The translations under genes and the position numbers were made by a program. Positions 49,804 to 58,496 of a stretch of 64,000 bases of DNA are shown piece after piece. The stretch spans positions 186,001-250,000 of the forward strand of contig NZ_SHKS01000006.1 of NCBI RefSeq assembly GCF_004217285.1. The letters are read 5' to 3'. Source of the DNA: Streptomyces sp. BK239. GTDB taxonomy: Bacteria > Actinomycetota > Actinomycetes > Streptomycetales > Streptomycetaceae. How positions within the stretch are numbered: position 1 is the stretch's first letter; each line of letters starts with the position of its first letter. Under the pieces are notes generated by a model. The model did no database searches and had not been told where the DNA came from. It saw nothing but the letters and a program-made list of their open reading frames with translations.

Positions 49804-51114
49804 GTGACCCGGACCATCGAAGCGCTCGCCGCCTCAACCGACCTCAAGCCCGCCCGCAGGCGTGTCCACCGCGCCTGGCTGGTCGCCGCCGTCACCTTCG
49901 TGACGATCATCGGGGCGGCGGCCTTCCGCTCGGTGCCGGGGCTGCTCATCGACCCCTTGCACGAGGAGTACGGCTGGTCGCACGGCACGATCGGCGCGGC
50001 CGTCTCGGTCAACCTCGCGCTGTACGGGCTCACCGCGCCGTTCGCGGCGGCGCTGATGGACCGCTTCGGCATCCGCCGGGTGGTGGCCGTCGCCCTGACG
50101 GTGATCGCGGCCGGCTCCGGACTGACGGTGTTCATGACCTCGGCCTGGCAACTGCTGCTGTGCTGGGGTCTGTTGGTGGGCGCCGGCTCGGGGGCGATGG
50201 CGCTGGCCTTCGCCGCGACGGTCACCGATCGCTGGTTCACCGAGCGGCGCGGCCTGGTCAGCGGCATCCTCACCGCGGCCTCCGCCTCCGGCCAGCTGAT
50301 CTTCCTGCCGCTGCTGTCCTGGCTGGTCACCCGCTACGACTGGCGTCCGGCGGCGCTGACGGTCGCCCTGGCGGCCCTCGTGGTCGTCCCCTTCGTCTGG
50401 CTCCTGCTGCGCGACCACCCGGCCGACGTGGGCCTCAAGCCCTACGGCGCACGGGAGTTCGTCCCGAAGCCCGCGCCGGTGACGGGCGCCGCGCGCAGGG
50501 CGGTCTCCGTGCTCCTCTCCGCCGCGCGCACCGGCCCCTTCTGGCTGCTGGCCGGCACCTTCGCGATCTGCGGGGCCTCGACCAACGGCCTGGTGCAGAC
50601 CCACTTCGTGCCCGCCGCCCACGACCACGGCATGCCCGTCACGGCCGCCGCCTCGCTCCTCGCGGTCATCGGCGTCTTCGACGTCGCCGGCACGATCGCC
50701 TCCGGCTGGTTCACCGACCGCTTCGACTCGCGCCGGCTGCTGGCGGTGTACTACGCGCTGCGCGGCCTCTCCCTCCTCTTCCTGCCCATGCTGCTCGCGC
50801 CGTCCGTCCACCTGCCGATGGTCTTCTTCATCGTCTTCTACGGCCTCGACTGGGTGGCCACCGTCCCGCCCACCCTGGCCCTGTGCCGCGAGCAGTACGG
50901 CGACGACAGCGCCATCGTCTTCGGGTGGGTCCTCGCCGCCCACCAGGTCGGCGCGGCCCTGATCGCCTTCCTCGGCGGCGTCGCCCGAGACGTCTTCGGC
51001 ACGTACGACATGGTCTGGTACGCGTCCGGCGCGCTGTGCGCGGCGGCGGCCCTGATGGCCCTGGTGATCCGGCGGAGGCCGGAGGCGGGGGCGCGAGCGA
51101 CGGGCGGCGGGTGA
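49804..51114 (+). CDS. MFS transporter
   Basis: 436 residues, twelve predicted helices. MFS loop 2-3 motif DRFGIRRVV after TM2, and its echo DRFDSRRLLAV in the second half. Similar to the monocarboxylate/oxalate-formate-like branch. Function may be uptake of the catabolic substrate or efflux, but the direct partner is the divergent GlxA regulator. GTG 49804; a longer in-frame start would run into the regulator gene. Confidence 0.85.
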   Translation: MTRTIEALAASTDLKPARRRVHRAWLVAAVTFVTIIGAAAFRSVPGLLIDPLHEEYGWSHGTIGAAVSVNLALYGLTAPFAAALMDRFGIRRVVAVALTVIAAGSGLTVFMTSAWQLLLCWGLLVGAGSGAMALAFAATVTDRWFTERRGLVSGILTAASASGQLIFLPLLSWLVTRYDWRPAALTVALAALVVVPFVWLLLRDHPADVGLKPYGAREFVPKPAPVTGAARRAVSVLLSAARTGPFWLLAGTFAICGASTNGLVQTHFVPAAHDHGMPVTAAASLLAVIGVFDVAGTIASGWFTDRFDSRRLLAVYYALRGLSLLFLPMLLAPSVHLPMVFFIVFYGLDWVATVPPTLALCREQYGDDSAIVFGWVLAAHQVGAALIAFLGGVARDVFGTYDMVWYASGALCAAAALMALVIRRRPEAGARATGGG

Positions 51115-51127
51115 GCCGCTCGCTCGT

Positions 51128-51901
51128 CTACGGCGCTGTGAAGAGCATCGGGAAGCGCAGGCCCAGCCACGGTTTGCGGCCCCAGGCGACGACCTTGGCG
51201 CGGGCCATGACGGCGGGGGCGGTCCAGCGGCCCAGGGCGAGGAGGAGGAAGGCGACGGGGTCGATGGCGATCGTGCAGTCGGGGCGCCGGGGCGGGGTGT
51301 CGGTGACCGTGGGCACGCCGTCCGCGAAGGTGACGGCGAAGCGGTCGGGGCCGATCCGCAACAGGTAGCACGCGTGGTGGCCGGCCGCGCCGGCGTTCAC
51401 GACTCGCGGCATGGCCTGTCGCATGAAGGGCAGCGTGAACGCGACCACTTCCCGGTCGACCATGTGCGGCCCGCGCAGCGCGACCGCGATGTCGTATCCG
51501 TGTCCGAGCAGGTGCGTGAGCAGGTACGAGCCCAGGGTGGCCACGTCCATCGGCCCCATCGGCGTCAGCACCGCCTTGCGCGGACCGCGGTCGGCCGCGG
51601 CCGCGACGAAGTCCCGGGCGCTGTCCGCGATCTCCGCGCCGAGGATCGCCGGATCCCGCTGCGGGTAGTCGGCCAGAGCCGCACGGTTGGCCGCCGCGAG
51701 ACCGCTCGGCGTCCCGTCGCCGTAGGGACGGTCCTCGCCCGCCCCGACGTCCGCCATCAGCTTCCCCGCCAGCGCGAGGTGCGCCGCCGCCTCCCCGACC
51801 GTCCACTCCGCGCCTGGCAACGGCGTCCGTGGATCGGCCCCCGCCTGCAGCAGCACCGCGATCCGGTCGGCCGTGGCGACAATGGCGTCCTCGGGTGTCA
51901 T
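51128..51901 (-). CDS. Maleylpyruvate-isomerase-family (DinB-like) protein with SCP2-like tail
   Basis: 257 residues. N-terminal four-helix bundle with PGAEWTVGEAAAHLALAGKL (His in the metal position) and LTHLLGHGYDIAVAL; C-terminal SCP2-like sterol-carrier fold (FAVTFADGVPTVTDTPPRRPDCTIAIDPVAFLLLALGR in pieces). Mycothiol-dependent enzymes share this design; activity unknown. ATG 51901 preferred; GTG 51907 is possible. Convergent with the MFS gene. Confidence 0.75.
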   Translation of the reverse strand: MTPEDAIVATADRIAVLLQAGADPRTPLPGAEWTVGEAAAHLALAGKLMADVGAGEDRPYGDGTPSGLAAANRAALADYPQRDPAILGAEIADSARDFVAAAADRGPRKAVLTPMGPMDVATLGSYLLTHLLGHGYDIAVALRGPHMVDREVVAFTLPFMRQAMPRVVNAGAAGHHACYLLRIGPDRFAVTFADGVPTVTDTPPRRPDCTIAIDPVAFLLLALGRWTAPAVMARAKVVAWGRKPWLGLRFPMLFTAP

Positions 51902-51948
51902 GAGCACGATCGTGTCCCCACTCGGACGTCCTGTCCAGTGTCAGGGGG

Positions 51949-52536
51949 TCAGAGGAAGCGGCCTCGGTGGAACAGCAGCGGTGCGCCGTCGGACGCGGGG
52001 GCGCCCAGGGCGTTCACCCTGCCCACGACGATCAGGTGGTCGCCTCCGGTGTGGACCGCGTGGATCGTGCAGTCGATCCAGGCGGCGGCGCCGGTGAGGC
52101 GGGGGGAGCCGGTGGCGGGGGCGCTGTCGTGGGCGACGCCCGCGAACTTGTCGGCGCCGCTCACCGCGAACGCGCGGCACAGTCCGGCCTGGTCCGCACT
52201 CAGGACGTTCACGCAGAACACGCCCGCGCGTGCGATCCGCGGCCAGGTCGTGGAGGTGCGGCCGACCATGAACGCGACCAGCGGCGGGTCGAGGGAGAGG
52301 GAGGTGAACGACTGGCAGGCGAAGCCCGCGGGCGCGTCCTCGTCGGCGCCCGCCGGCGCGGTGATGACCGTGACGCCCGTCGCGAACGCGCCCAGCACGC
52401 GCCGGAACTCGCCCTGGTCCACCGGCGCCCGCTCGTCCTCGCGGACGCAGCGCAACTCGGGCCGGGGGTGCGCCTCGACCGGCCGGCCGCGGAGGTGGCG
52501 GACTGCGGCGGCCGCCATGCCTGCGTGTCCCATCAT
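51949..52536 (-). CDS. Flavin reductase-like protein (two-component monooxygenase reductase)
   Basis: 195 residues, flavin-reductase/HpaC-HsaB fold: FRRVLGAFATGVTVITAPAG, FACQSFTSLSLDPPLVAFMVGRTSTTW, FCVNVLSADQAGLCRAF and the C-terminal LIVVGRVNALGAPASDGAPLLFHRGRF. Supplies reduced flavin to an oxygenase; no matching oxygenase gene adjoins. Two ATGs (52536, 52533). TTCAAT lies 6 nt upstream and operator copy 4 immediately beyond it, so it is likely repressed with the regulon. Confidence 0.82.
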   Translation of the reverse strand: MMGHAGMAAAAVRHLRGRPVEAHPRPELRCVREDERAPVDQGEFRRVLGAFATGVTVITAPAGADEDAPAGFACQSFTSLSLDPPLVAFMVGRTSTTWPRIARAGVFCVNVLSADQAGLCRAFAVSGADKFAGVAHDSAPATGSPRLTGAAAWIDCTIHAVHTGGDHLIVVGRVNALGAPASDGAPLLFHRGRFL

Positions 52537-52549
52537 GTCGCCATTGAAG

Positions 52550-52564
52550 CTGACGGCTCGTCAG
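52550..52564. promoter_or_regulatory. Regulon operator copy 4: CTGACGGCTCGTCAG
   Basis: One mismatch to consensus. Begins 14 bp upstream of the flavin-reductase start and overlaps or abuts its presumed promoter. It lies between this gene and the divergent membrane protein gene. Confidence 0.72.
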
Positions 52565-52613
52565 ATAGGAAGGGCGCTGCGGGGAGGTCGACGGCGACTT
52601 CTACGCTGCTCGC

Positions 52614-53531
52614 ATGGGGTGGGCTGGCGTTCGGCGTCGGGTGGACAAGGGGCGGGCGTGGCCCGAGTCGGTCGCGGCTGTGGCAGCGGGAGCGGCGCAG
52701 CTTCCGGCGGTGTGCGCGCTGCTGTTCTGGCAGGCGCTGGCCGCCGATCGTTACGGCGTCGGCTACGGCCCGGCGTTCGGGCTGCTCTGTCTGCTCCTCT
52801 TCGCGCCGGTGCTGCTGCCGGTGCTGGGACTGCTGCACGCGGGGGCGCAGATCCTTCCGGGGGCCCTCGTCGCCGACGTCGTGCTGCGCCGCGTCCCATG
52901 GCCCCGGTGGGTGCGCCGTCTGCTGGGCGTGACCCTCGTCGGCGCGGTGTGGGCCGTCGTGGGGGCCGTGTGGGCGGGGATGTCCTTCTTTGTTACGGTC
53001 GCCTGCCTCGCCGCCCTCGGCGCGCTGCCGGTGCTCGCGATGGAGTACGCGCGCGTGCGGCCCAAGAGCAACCGGGGCCTGTGGTGGCGGGCCGCGGGCG
53101 CCTCCGTCGTGCTGTTCGTCCTGGCCCTCGTCGGCGGGTCCGTGGCCTCGGCGGTGGGCCTGGTCGAGGAGTACGAGCCGCCCGCGCTGTCCGCCGAACG
53201 GGTCGCCGGGGTCTGGCGAGGCGAGGACGGGGCCGTGCTGAAGCTGCTTCCGGGCGGCCGGGCTGAGTTGACGCGGATGCCGGTCGATCCCGGCGGCCGG
53301 GCGACCGTGGACTTCGTGGTGTGCGACGGGGTCGGTAGCTGGCGGCTGGAGCCAGGTCGCGTACGGGACGGCGTGGTCGTCCGCCTCGCCGCCGACGAGG
53401 CGGGCGAGGAGGACGGCTGCCGTGGGGAGACGGTCTGGTCTTCCGGTGGGACGGAGCGGTCGCCCGAGTTGTTCGTGTTCTTCGGGGATCCGGACGCGAG
53501 CAGTCCGCGGGTGCTGACCCGGGATCCCTGA
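52614..53531 (+). CDS. Membrane protein of unknown function
   Basis: 305 residues. Five hydrophobic segments between about 20 and 190, then an extracytoplasmic C-terminal domain beginning ERVAGVWRGEDGAVLKLLPGGRAELTR, a lipocalin-like strand pattern common in Streptomyces unknowns. TACGCT (52602-52607) ends 6 nt before ATG 52614, so transcription may be leaderless. No function can be assigned; relation to the adjoining operator is unclear. Confidence 0.65.
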   Translation: MGWAGVRRRVDKGRAWPESVAAVAAGAAQLPAVCALLFWQALAADRYGVGYGPAFGLLCLLLFAPVLLPVLGLLHAGAQILPGALVADVVLRRVPWPRWVRRLLGVTLVGAVWAVVGAVWAGMSFFVTVACLAALGALPVLAMEYARVRPKSNRGLWWRAAGASVVLFVLALVGGSVASAVGLVEEYEPPALSAERVAGVWRGEDGAVLKLLPGGRAELTRMPVDPGGRATVDFVVCDGVGSWRLEPGRVRDGVVVRLAADEAGEEDGCRGETVWSSGGTERSPELFVFFGDPDASSPRVLTRDP

Positions 53532-53534
53532 GCC

Positions 53535-54425
53535 TCAGCGCCCCCGGAACCGCGCCTGGCGCCGCTGCACGAAGCTCGCCACGCCTTCCTGGGCGTCCGC
53601 CGTCGTCATGTTGATCTCCTGGGCGGCCGCCTCCGCCGCGAAGGCGGTGGCGCGGTCGGAGTCGAGGGACGCGTTGACGAGCTGCTTGGTCAGGGCGAGG
53701 GCGCGGGTGGGGCCGCAGGCCAGACGGTCGGCCCAGGTGCGGGCCGTCTTGTCCAGGTCGGCGTCCGGCACGACCCGGTTGACCAGCCCGAGGCGTTCGG
53801 CGTCGGCCGCGGTGAGGGCGTCGCCGAAGAACATCAGTTCCTTGGCGCGATGCGGGCCGATGAGCCGGGGCAGGAGGTAGGCGCCGCCGGCGTCGGGGAC
53901 CAGGCCGCGCCGTACGAACACCTCGATGAAGCGGGCCGACTCCGCCGCCAGGACCAGGTCGCAGGCGAGGGCGAGGTGCGCGCCGAGGCCGGCCGCCGTA
54001 CCGTTCACCGCCGCGATCACCGGCTTCTCACAGTCCAGCACGGCGGCGATGAGACGCTGCGCGCCCAGCCGGAGGGTCCGGGCCACGTCACCGGGGATCC
54101 GCTCCCCGGCCGCCGTGCCGCCGCCGCTCCTGTCGCCGTTCGCGCCGGCCCTCCTCGCGGGCCCGCCCCGCAGGTCCGCGCCCGCGCAGAAGCCCCGTCC
54201 GGTCCCGGTGAGGACGACCGCCCGGACCTCCGGGTCGGCGGAGGCGTCCGCGAGGTGCTGGATCAGGTGTTCGCGCTGGTCAGGGGTGATGGCGTTGAGT
54301 GCCTGGGGGCGGTTGAGGGTGAGGGTCGAGACGTGATTGTCAGTGGCGTGCAGTACCAATGAGTCAGCGGATCTTTCCGGCTTGTCCGTCCAAGTGGGGT
54401 CATCGGGGGAATTGTTGATGCGCAT
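53535..54425 (-). CDS. Enoyl-CoA hydratase/isomerase
   Basis: 296 residues, crotonase fold. TGTGRGFCAGADLRGG and VNGTAAGLGAHLALACDLVLA form the oxyanion hole; EVFVRRGLVPDAGGAYLLPRLIG follows. A Gly/Arg-rich insertion (about 94-112) and ~25 extra N-terminal residues make it longer than usual. Starts 1 bp after the ADP-forming CoA ligase stop on the same strand, so co-transcribed; likely hydrates a 2-enoyl-CoA in the catabolic pathway. Confidence 0.87.
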   Translation of the reverse strand: MRINNSPDDPTWTDKPERSADSLVLHATDNHVSTLTLNRPQALNAITPDQREHLIQHLADASADPEVRAVVLTGTGRGFCAGADLRGGPARRAGANGDRSGGGTAAGERIPGDVARTLRLGAQRLIAAVLDCEKPVIAAVNGTAAGLGAHLALACDLVLAAESARFIEVFVRRGLVPDAGGAYLLPRLIGPHRAKELMFFGDALTAADAERLGLVNRVVPDADLDKTARTWADRLACGPTRALALTKQLVNASLDSDRATAFAAEAAAQEINMTTADAQEGVASFVQRRQARFRGR

Positions 54426-54426
54426 C

Positions 54427-56652
54427 TCAGCGACACACCGCCAACGCGTCCAGCGCCACCGCGCCCTGCCCGCGGGGCAGCACCATCAGGGGGTTGATGT
54501 CCAGCTCGGCCAGGTCGTCGCCCAGTTCGAGAGCCATGTGCTGCACACGCAGGACGACTTCGACGAGCGCGTCCAGGTCCGCGGGCGGGCGGCCCCGGAC
54601 GCCGTCCAGCAGGGCCCGCCCGCGCAGTTCGCCGAGCATGGCGCGGGCCTGGTCCTCGCCGAAGGGCGGCACGCGGACGGCCGCGTCCCGCAGCACCTCC
54701 ACCAGGACGCCGCCCAGCCCGACCGTCACCGTCGGCCCGAACAGGTCGTCATGGGTGACGCCGACGACCATCTCCACGCCCCGCTCGACCATCTGGCAGA
54801 CGAGGACGCCGTCCAGGTCGACGCCCTCGTAGCGGGCGATGTCGGTCAGCTCGCGGTAGGCGTCGCGGACCTGGCTGGCCGAGGTGAGGCCGATCTTCAC
54901 CAGGCCCAGCTCGGTCTTGTGGGCGATCTGCGCGCCGGACGCCTTCATCACCACCGGGTAGCCGACCGGCCCCGCCGCCCGCACGGCCGCCGCCGCGCTG
55001 GTCACCAGCTGTTCGCGCGGCACGCGTATGCCGTACGCGCGAAGGAGCTGCTTCGCCGCGTGCTCGCTCAGCTGCTGCCCCGGCCGCATCAGCATCCGCG
55101 CCTTGCGGAAGGACGGGGAGGGGGTGCGCGGGGCCTGGTCGAAGGGCGAGCGGTAGTCCCGTACGAAGCGGTGGTGCTCCAGATGGGCGCGGACGGCGGT
55201 GAGGCAGCCCGAGACCGTGCGGAAGGTCGCCACCCGGGAGGAGCCGAGCAGGACGTCCCGGTAGGCGGACTCGGTGCCGACCGGCGAGCCCCACACCACG
55301 CAGACCAGCTTGTCCGTGGTCTCGGCCGCGTCGACCAGGTCCCGCACCAGCCGGTCGCTGAGCGGCGGGAACGGACCGGTGACGGGGCAGATCAGCACGC
55401 CGATCCCGGGATCGGCGAGGATCGCGTCGATGATCTTGCGGCCCCGTTCGTCGCCGACCGGGTGCCCGCCGTTGTCGACGGGGTTGGAGACGTTCAGGTA
55501 CTCCGGTATCCACTGGTGCAGCTCGGCCTGCTTGGCGGCGGACAGCTCGGGCAGCCGCAGTCCGGCCGCCGTCGCCAGGTCGGCCACGTGCGCGCCGGTG
55601 CCGCCGGAGATGGCGTACACCGCCACGCCGTCCGCGCGCGGGGGCTTCGCCCGGGCCAGCAGGGTCGCGGTGTCCTGGAGTTCGTCCAGGCCGTCGACGC
55701 GGATCACACCGTACTGGCGCATCGCCGCGTCCACGACGTCGTCCGCGCCGGTCAGCTTGCCGGTGTGGGTGGCGGCGGTGCGCGCGCCCACCTCGGTGCG
55801 GCCGACCTTGACCGCGACGACCGGGACGCCGCGCCGGGCGGCCCGGTCGGCGGCGAGCAGGAAGGCGCGGCCGTCCTTGAGGCCCTCGACGTAGCAGGCG
55901 ATCGCGCCCACCTCGGGCTGCTCGGCGAAGTAGGAGAGGAAGTCGGCGGTCTCCAGGTCGGCCTCGTTGCCGGTCGGCGCCCAGTGCGAGAGGCGGACGC
56001 CGAGCTCCTGCAGCGCGAAGACGGGGCGGCCCTGGTGGCCGGACTGCGTGATCAGCGCGATGGCCGGGCCGTCGAGGTCGTCCCGGAACCGTTCGAAAGC
56101 GTTGAGGTTGGTGTTGGGGCCCAGCAAGCGCATCCCGGAGCGGGCCACGGCCGCCGCGAGCCGGCCCTGCGCCTCAGCGCCCTCCGCGCCGGTCTCCGCG
56201 AACCCGGAGGCGAAGACCACCGCGAACTTCACCTTCGTCTCGGCGAGTTCCTCGATCACCGGGAGTGGGTCGGCGACCAGCAGCACCGCCAGGTCGACCT
56301 GCTCGGGCAGGTCGGCGACGGACGGCGCGCACGGGATGCCGAAGACGGTCGCGCGGGTGGGGTGCACCGGGTGCAGCCGTGCCCCCACCCGCTCCGCCCA
56401 GGCGGCCAGTTGCCGGGTGATGCCGGTGTTCGGCCGGCCTTCGGCGTCCGAGGCCCCGATCACCGCGACGGACTCGGGGCGGAAGAACCGGTCCAGATCG
56501 GGTACGGCCTGGTACAGCGGGCGTCCGCTGACGTCCAGGTCGTCCGCGTCGGCGGACCGGCCGTGGACGGCGGGCCCGGGGCGTTCCTCGCAGGCGAGGA
56601 CCCGGGCCCGGCGGGAGTCGGTGGTGAGGGTGCCGTGGGTTGATCCAAGCAT
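54427..56652 (-). CDS. ADP-forming acetate/acyl-CoA ligase, fused alpha-beta
   Basis: 741 residues. CoA-binding Rossmann domain (about 50-150: FFRPESVAVIGASDAEGRPNTG), succinyl-CoA-ligase-like domains with the phospho-His motif ATHTGKLTGADDVV, and a C-terminal ATP-grasp (about 520-741: AAKQLLRAYGIRVPREQLV, GYPVVMKASGAQIAHKTELGLVKIGL in pieces). Interconverts acyl-CoA + ADP + Pi and acid + CoA + ATP. ATG 56652 with GGAG 11 nt upstream; about 50 residues precede the first domain. Two operators stand 34 and 58 bp upstream. Confidence 0.85.
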   Translation of the reverse strand: MLGSTHGTLTTDSRRARVLACEERPGPAVHGRSADADDLDVSGRPLYQAVPDLDRFFRPESVAVIGASDAEGRPNTGITRQLAAWAERVGARLHPVHPTRATVFGIPCAPSVADLPEQVDLAVLLVADPLPVIEELAETKVKFAVVFASGFAETGAEGAEAQGRLAAAVARSGMRLLGPNTNLNAFERFRDDLDGPAIALITQSGHQGRPVFALQELGVRLSHWAPTGNEADLETADFLSYFAEQPEVGAIACYVEGLKDGRAFLLAADRAARRGVPVVAVKVGRTEVGARTAATHTGKLTGADDVVDAAMRQYGVIRVDGLDELQDTATLLARAKPPRADGVAVYAISGGTGAHVADLATAAGLRLPELSAAKQAELHQWIPEYLNVSNPVDNGGHPVGDERGRKIIDAILADPGIGVLICPVTGPFPPLSDRLVRDLVDAAETTDKLVCVVWGSPVGTESAYRDVLLGSSRVATFRTVSGCLTAVRAHLEHHRFVRDYRSPFDQAPRTPSPSFRKARMLMRPGQQLSEHAAKQLLRAYGIRVPREQLVTSAAAAVRAAGPVGYPVVMKASGAQIAHKTELGLVKIGLTSASQVRDAYRELTDIARYEGVDLDGVLVCQMVERGVEMVVGVTHDDLFGPTVTVGLGGVLVEVLRDAAVRVPPFGEDQARAMLGELRGRALLDGVRGRPPADLDALVEVVLRVQHMALELGDDLAELDINPLMVLPRGQGAVALDALAVCR

Positions 56653-56685
56653 GGGCCCGCCCGCTCCTGTGTGACTGCCAAGTAA

Positions 56686-56724
56686 CTGACGAACTGTCAG
56701 GTTACAGAACTGACGGTCTGTCAG
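56686..56724. promoter_or_regulatory. Regulon operator copies 5 and 6 in tandem
   Basis: CTGACGAACTGTCAG (56686-56700) and CTGACGGTCTGTCAG (56710-56724), 24 bp start to start, on the same face of the helix within about a third of a turn. They lie upstream of the CoA ligase operon and past the end of the FAD oxidase gene. Confidence 0.75.
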
Positions 56725-56796
56725 GAATGGGCTTGCACAGAGGAGATGCCCCATTCGCGGCGGGCCGCGAAACGGGCGGTGTCGCGACCCCGGGCG

Positions 56797-58344
56797 TCAC
56801 AGCGCCGCGAGCACTTCTCGGGCCACCCGCTCGCCCGAGCGCACCGCTCCGTCCATGAAGCCCATCCAGTGGGTGGACGTCTCGGTGCCGGCCCAGTGGA
56901 TGCCGCCGACGGGGGCGCGCAGGGCGGGGCCGTACTGGGTGAGCACGCCGGGCGGGGCGATGGAGACGGGGCCGCCCCGGGTGTAGCCCTCGTTGTTCCA
57001 GCGCTGGAGCACGAAGGAGGTCGGGTTGGCGGCCTTCTCGCCGAAGTACGTCGTGTAGTCCTTCAGCACCGCCGCCCTGACCTCCGCCTCGCTCGCCGCG
57101 TCCAGGGCCCGTGCCTTGTCGGCCTCGATGAAGCCCATCAGCGCGCCGTAGGAGGCGTCGGGCGGGGAGTTGTCGAAGGTGGAGCTGATCACGCCGGTGT
57201 CGCTGACGACCTGGCCGTTGAGGCCGTCGGCCCGCCAGAAGGGGGTGTCGTAGATCGCGATGGCCTTGCCGACCGAGGCCATCGGCATGCGCTGGGTGAG
57301 CTGGTCGCGGGCGGCCGGCAGGAGGGGGTCGTAGGAGATGCGGGCCGCGAGGGGCGGGGGCAGGGCGACGACGACGCGGTCGGCGGTGACCGTGGTGCCG
57401 TTCGCGCTCACCACGTATCTGCTGCCGGAGCGTGAGATGGAGCGCACCGGGGCGTTCAGCACCACCCGGTCGCCGAGTGTGGCGGCGAGCTTGACCGGGA
57501 GCAGCTGGGAGCCGCCGACGAAGCGCAGCTCCTGGGCGCCGTTCGCGGTCTCGGTGAGGCGTTCCAGGGTGCCCGGGGTGGAGGGGTTGCCGGCGGCCGC
57601 GATGTAGAAGAGGACGAACAGGAAGGACAGTTCGCGGGGCTCGGCCGAGAAGATCGAGGTGCAGGCCACGTCGAGGAGGAACTTCGCCGACGGGACCACC
57701 GCGTTGGCGCGCAGCCAGGTCTCGAAGGTCTGCCGGTCCCACTCCGCGGCCTTGGCGGCGGTCCAGGGCGCGTCGACCGGCACCTGTTTGGCCAGGTCGT
57801 CCAGGCTGGCCTGCACGATCGCGGCGTTGGCGAGCCCGGCCGCGTCGATCGGCGGGACGGATCCGAGCAGCCCGTCGGTGGCGTACGGGGTTCTCCTGCC
57901 GTCCTTGTAGAGGAGGTTCTTGCCGCTGTTGTAGGTCGCGAAGGTGGCCACGCCGAGGGAGTCGGCGAGCGCCTTCACACGGTCCTGGGTCGGGCCGATG
58001 AACTCACCGCCGCCCTCGGTGATTCCGCCGCCCGCCAGCGGCAGGCCCATCACCCGGCCGCCGACGCGGTCACGGGCCTCCAGGACGACGACCTTCTTCC
58101 CCGCCGCCACGAGATCGCGGGCCGCGGTGAGGCCGGCGAGCCCGGCGCCGACGATCGCGACGTCCACGTCTCGCGCGGTCGCGGAGGTCCCGGCGCCGGC
58201 CGCGGTCGCCGTGCCGGCGGCGGTCGCGGTGAGAGCGGTCGCGCCGGCGGTGGCTCCCGCGGCCACGGCGGCGGTGCGGCCGAGCAGGGAGCGGCGGGAG
58301 AGGGCTGCGCCGGAACCGGGGGAGAGCTGTCTTTCACTTGCCAC
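56797..58344 (-). CDS. Tat-exported FAD-dependent amine oxidase
   Basis: 515 residues. Twin-arginine signal LSRRSLLGRTAAVAAG then an Ala/Thr-rich segment to about 55. Flavin monoamine-oxidase fold: VAIVGAGLAGLTAARDL, VLEARDRVGGRV, GGEFIGPTQDRV, and C-terminal GGIHWAGTETSTHWMGFMDGAVRSGERVA. Secreted folded with FAD bound. It may oxidise an amine outside the cytoplasm; substrate unknown. GTG 58344. Same strand as the monooxygenase upstream with 152 bp between. Confidence 0.85.
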   Translation of the reverse strand: MASERQLSPGSGAALSRRSLLGRTAAVAAGATAGATALTATAAGTATAAGAGTSATARDVDVAIVGAGLAGLTAARDLVAAGKKVVVLEARDRVGGRVMGLPLAGGGITEGGGEFIGPTQDRVKALADSLGVATFATYNSGKNLLYKDGRRTPYATDGLLGSVPPIDAAGLANAAIVQASLDDLAKQVPVDAPWTAAKAAEWDRQTFETWLRANAVVPSAKFLLDVACTSIFSAEPRELSFLFVLFYIAAAGNPSTPGTLERLTETANGAQELRFVGGSQLLPVKLAATLGDRVVLNAPVRSISRSGSRYVVSANGTTVTADRVVVALPPPLAARISYDPLLPAARDQLTQRMPMASVGKAIAIYDTPFWRADGLNGQVVSDTGVISSTFDNSPPDASYGALMGFIEADKARALDAASEAEVRAAVLKDYTTYFGEKAANPTSFVLQRWNNEGYTRGGPVSIAPPGVLTQYGPALRAPVGGIHWAGTETSTHWMGFMDGAVRSGERVAREVLAAL

Positions 58345-58496
58345 GTGCGTCCTCCGTCGAGGGGGTGGTACCCGGAAAGGTGAACAGGTCTCACATTCTG
58401 GCTCCGCACAAAGGTACGGGACAACGCTCCGGTCACACCGAAGTCATCTGTAACGGGCAGCCATGGAAATGGAGTTGGGAGACACGGCCGACCCTT

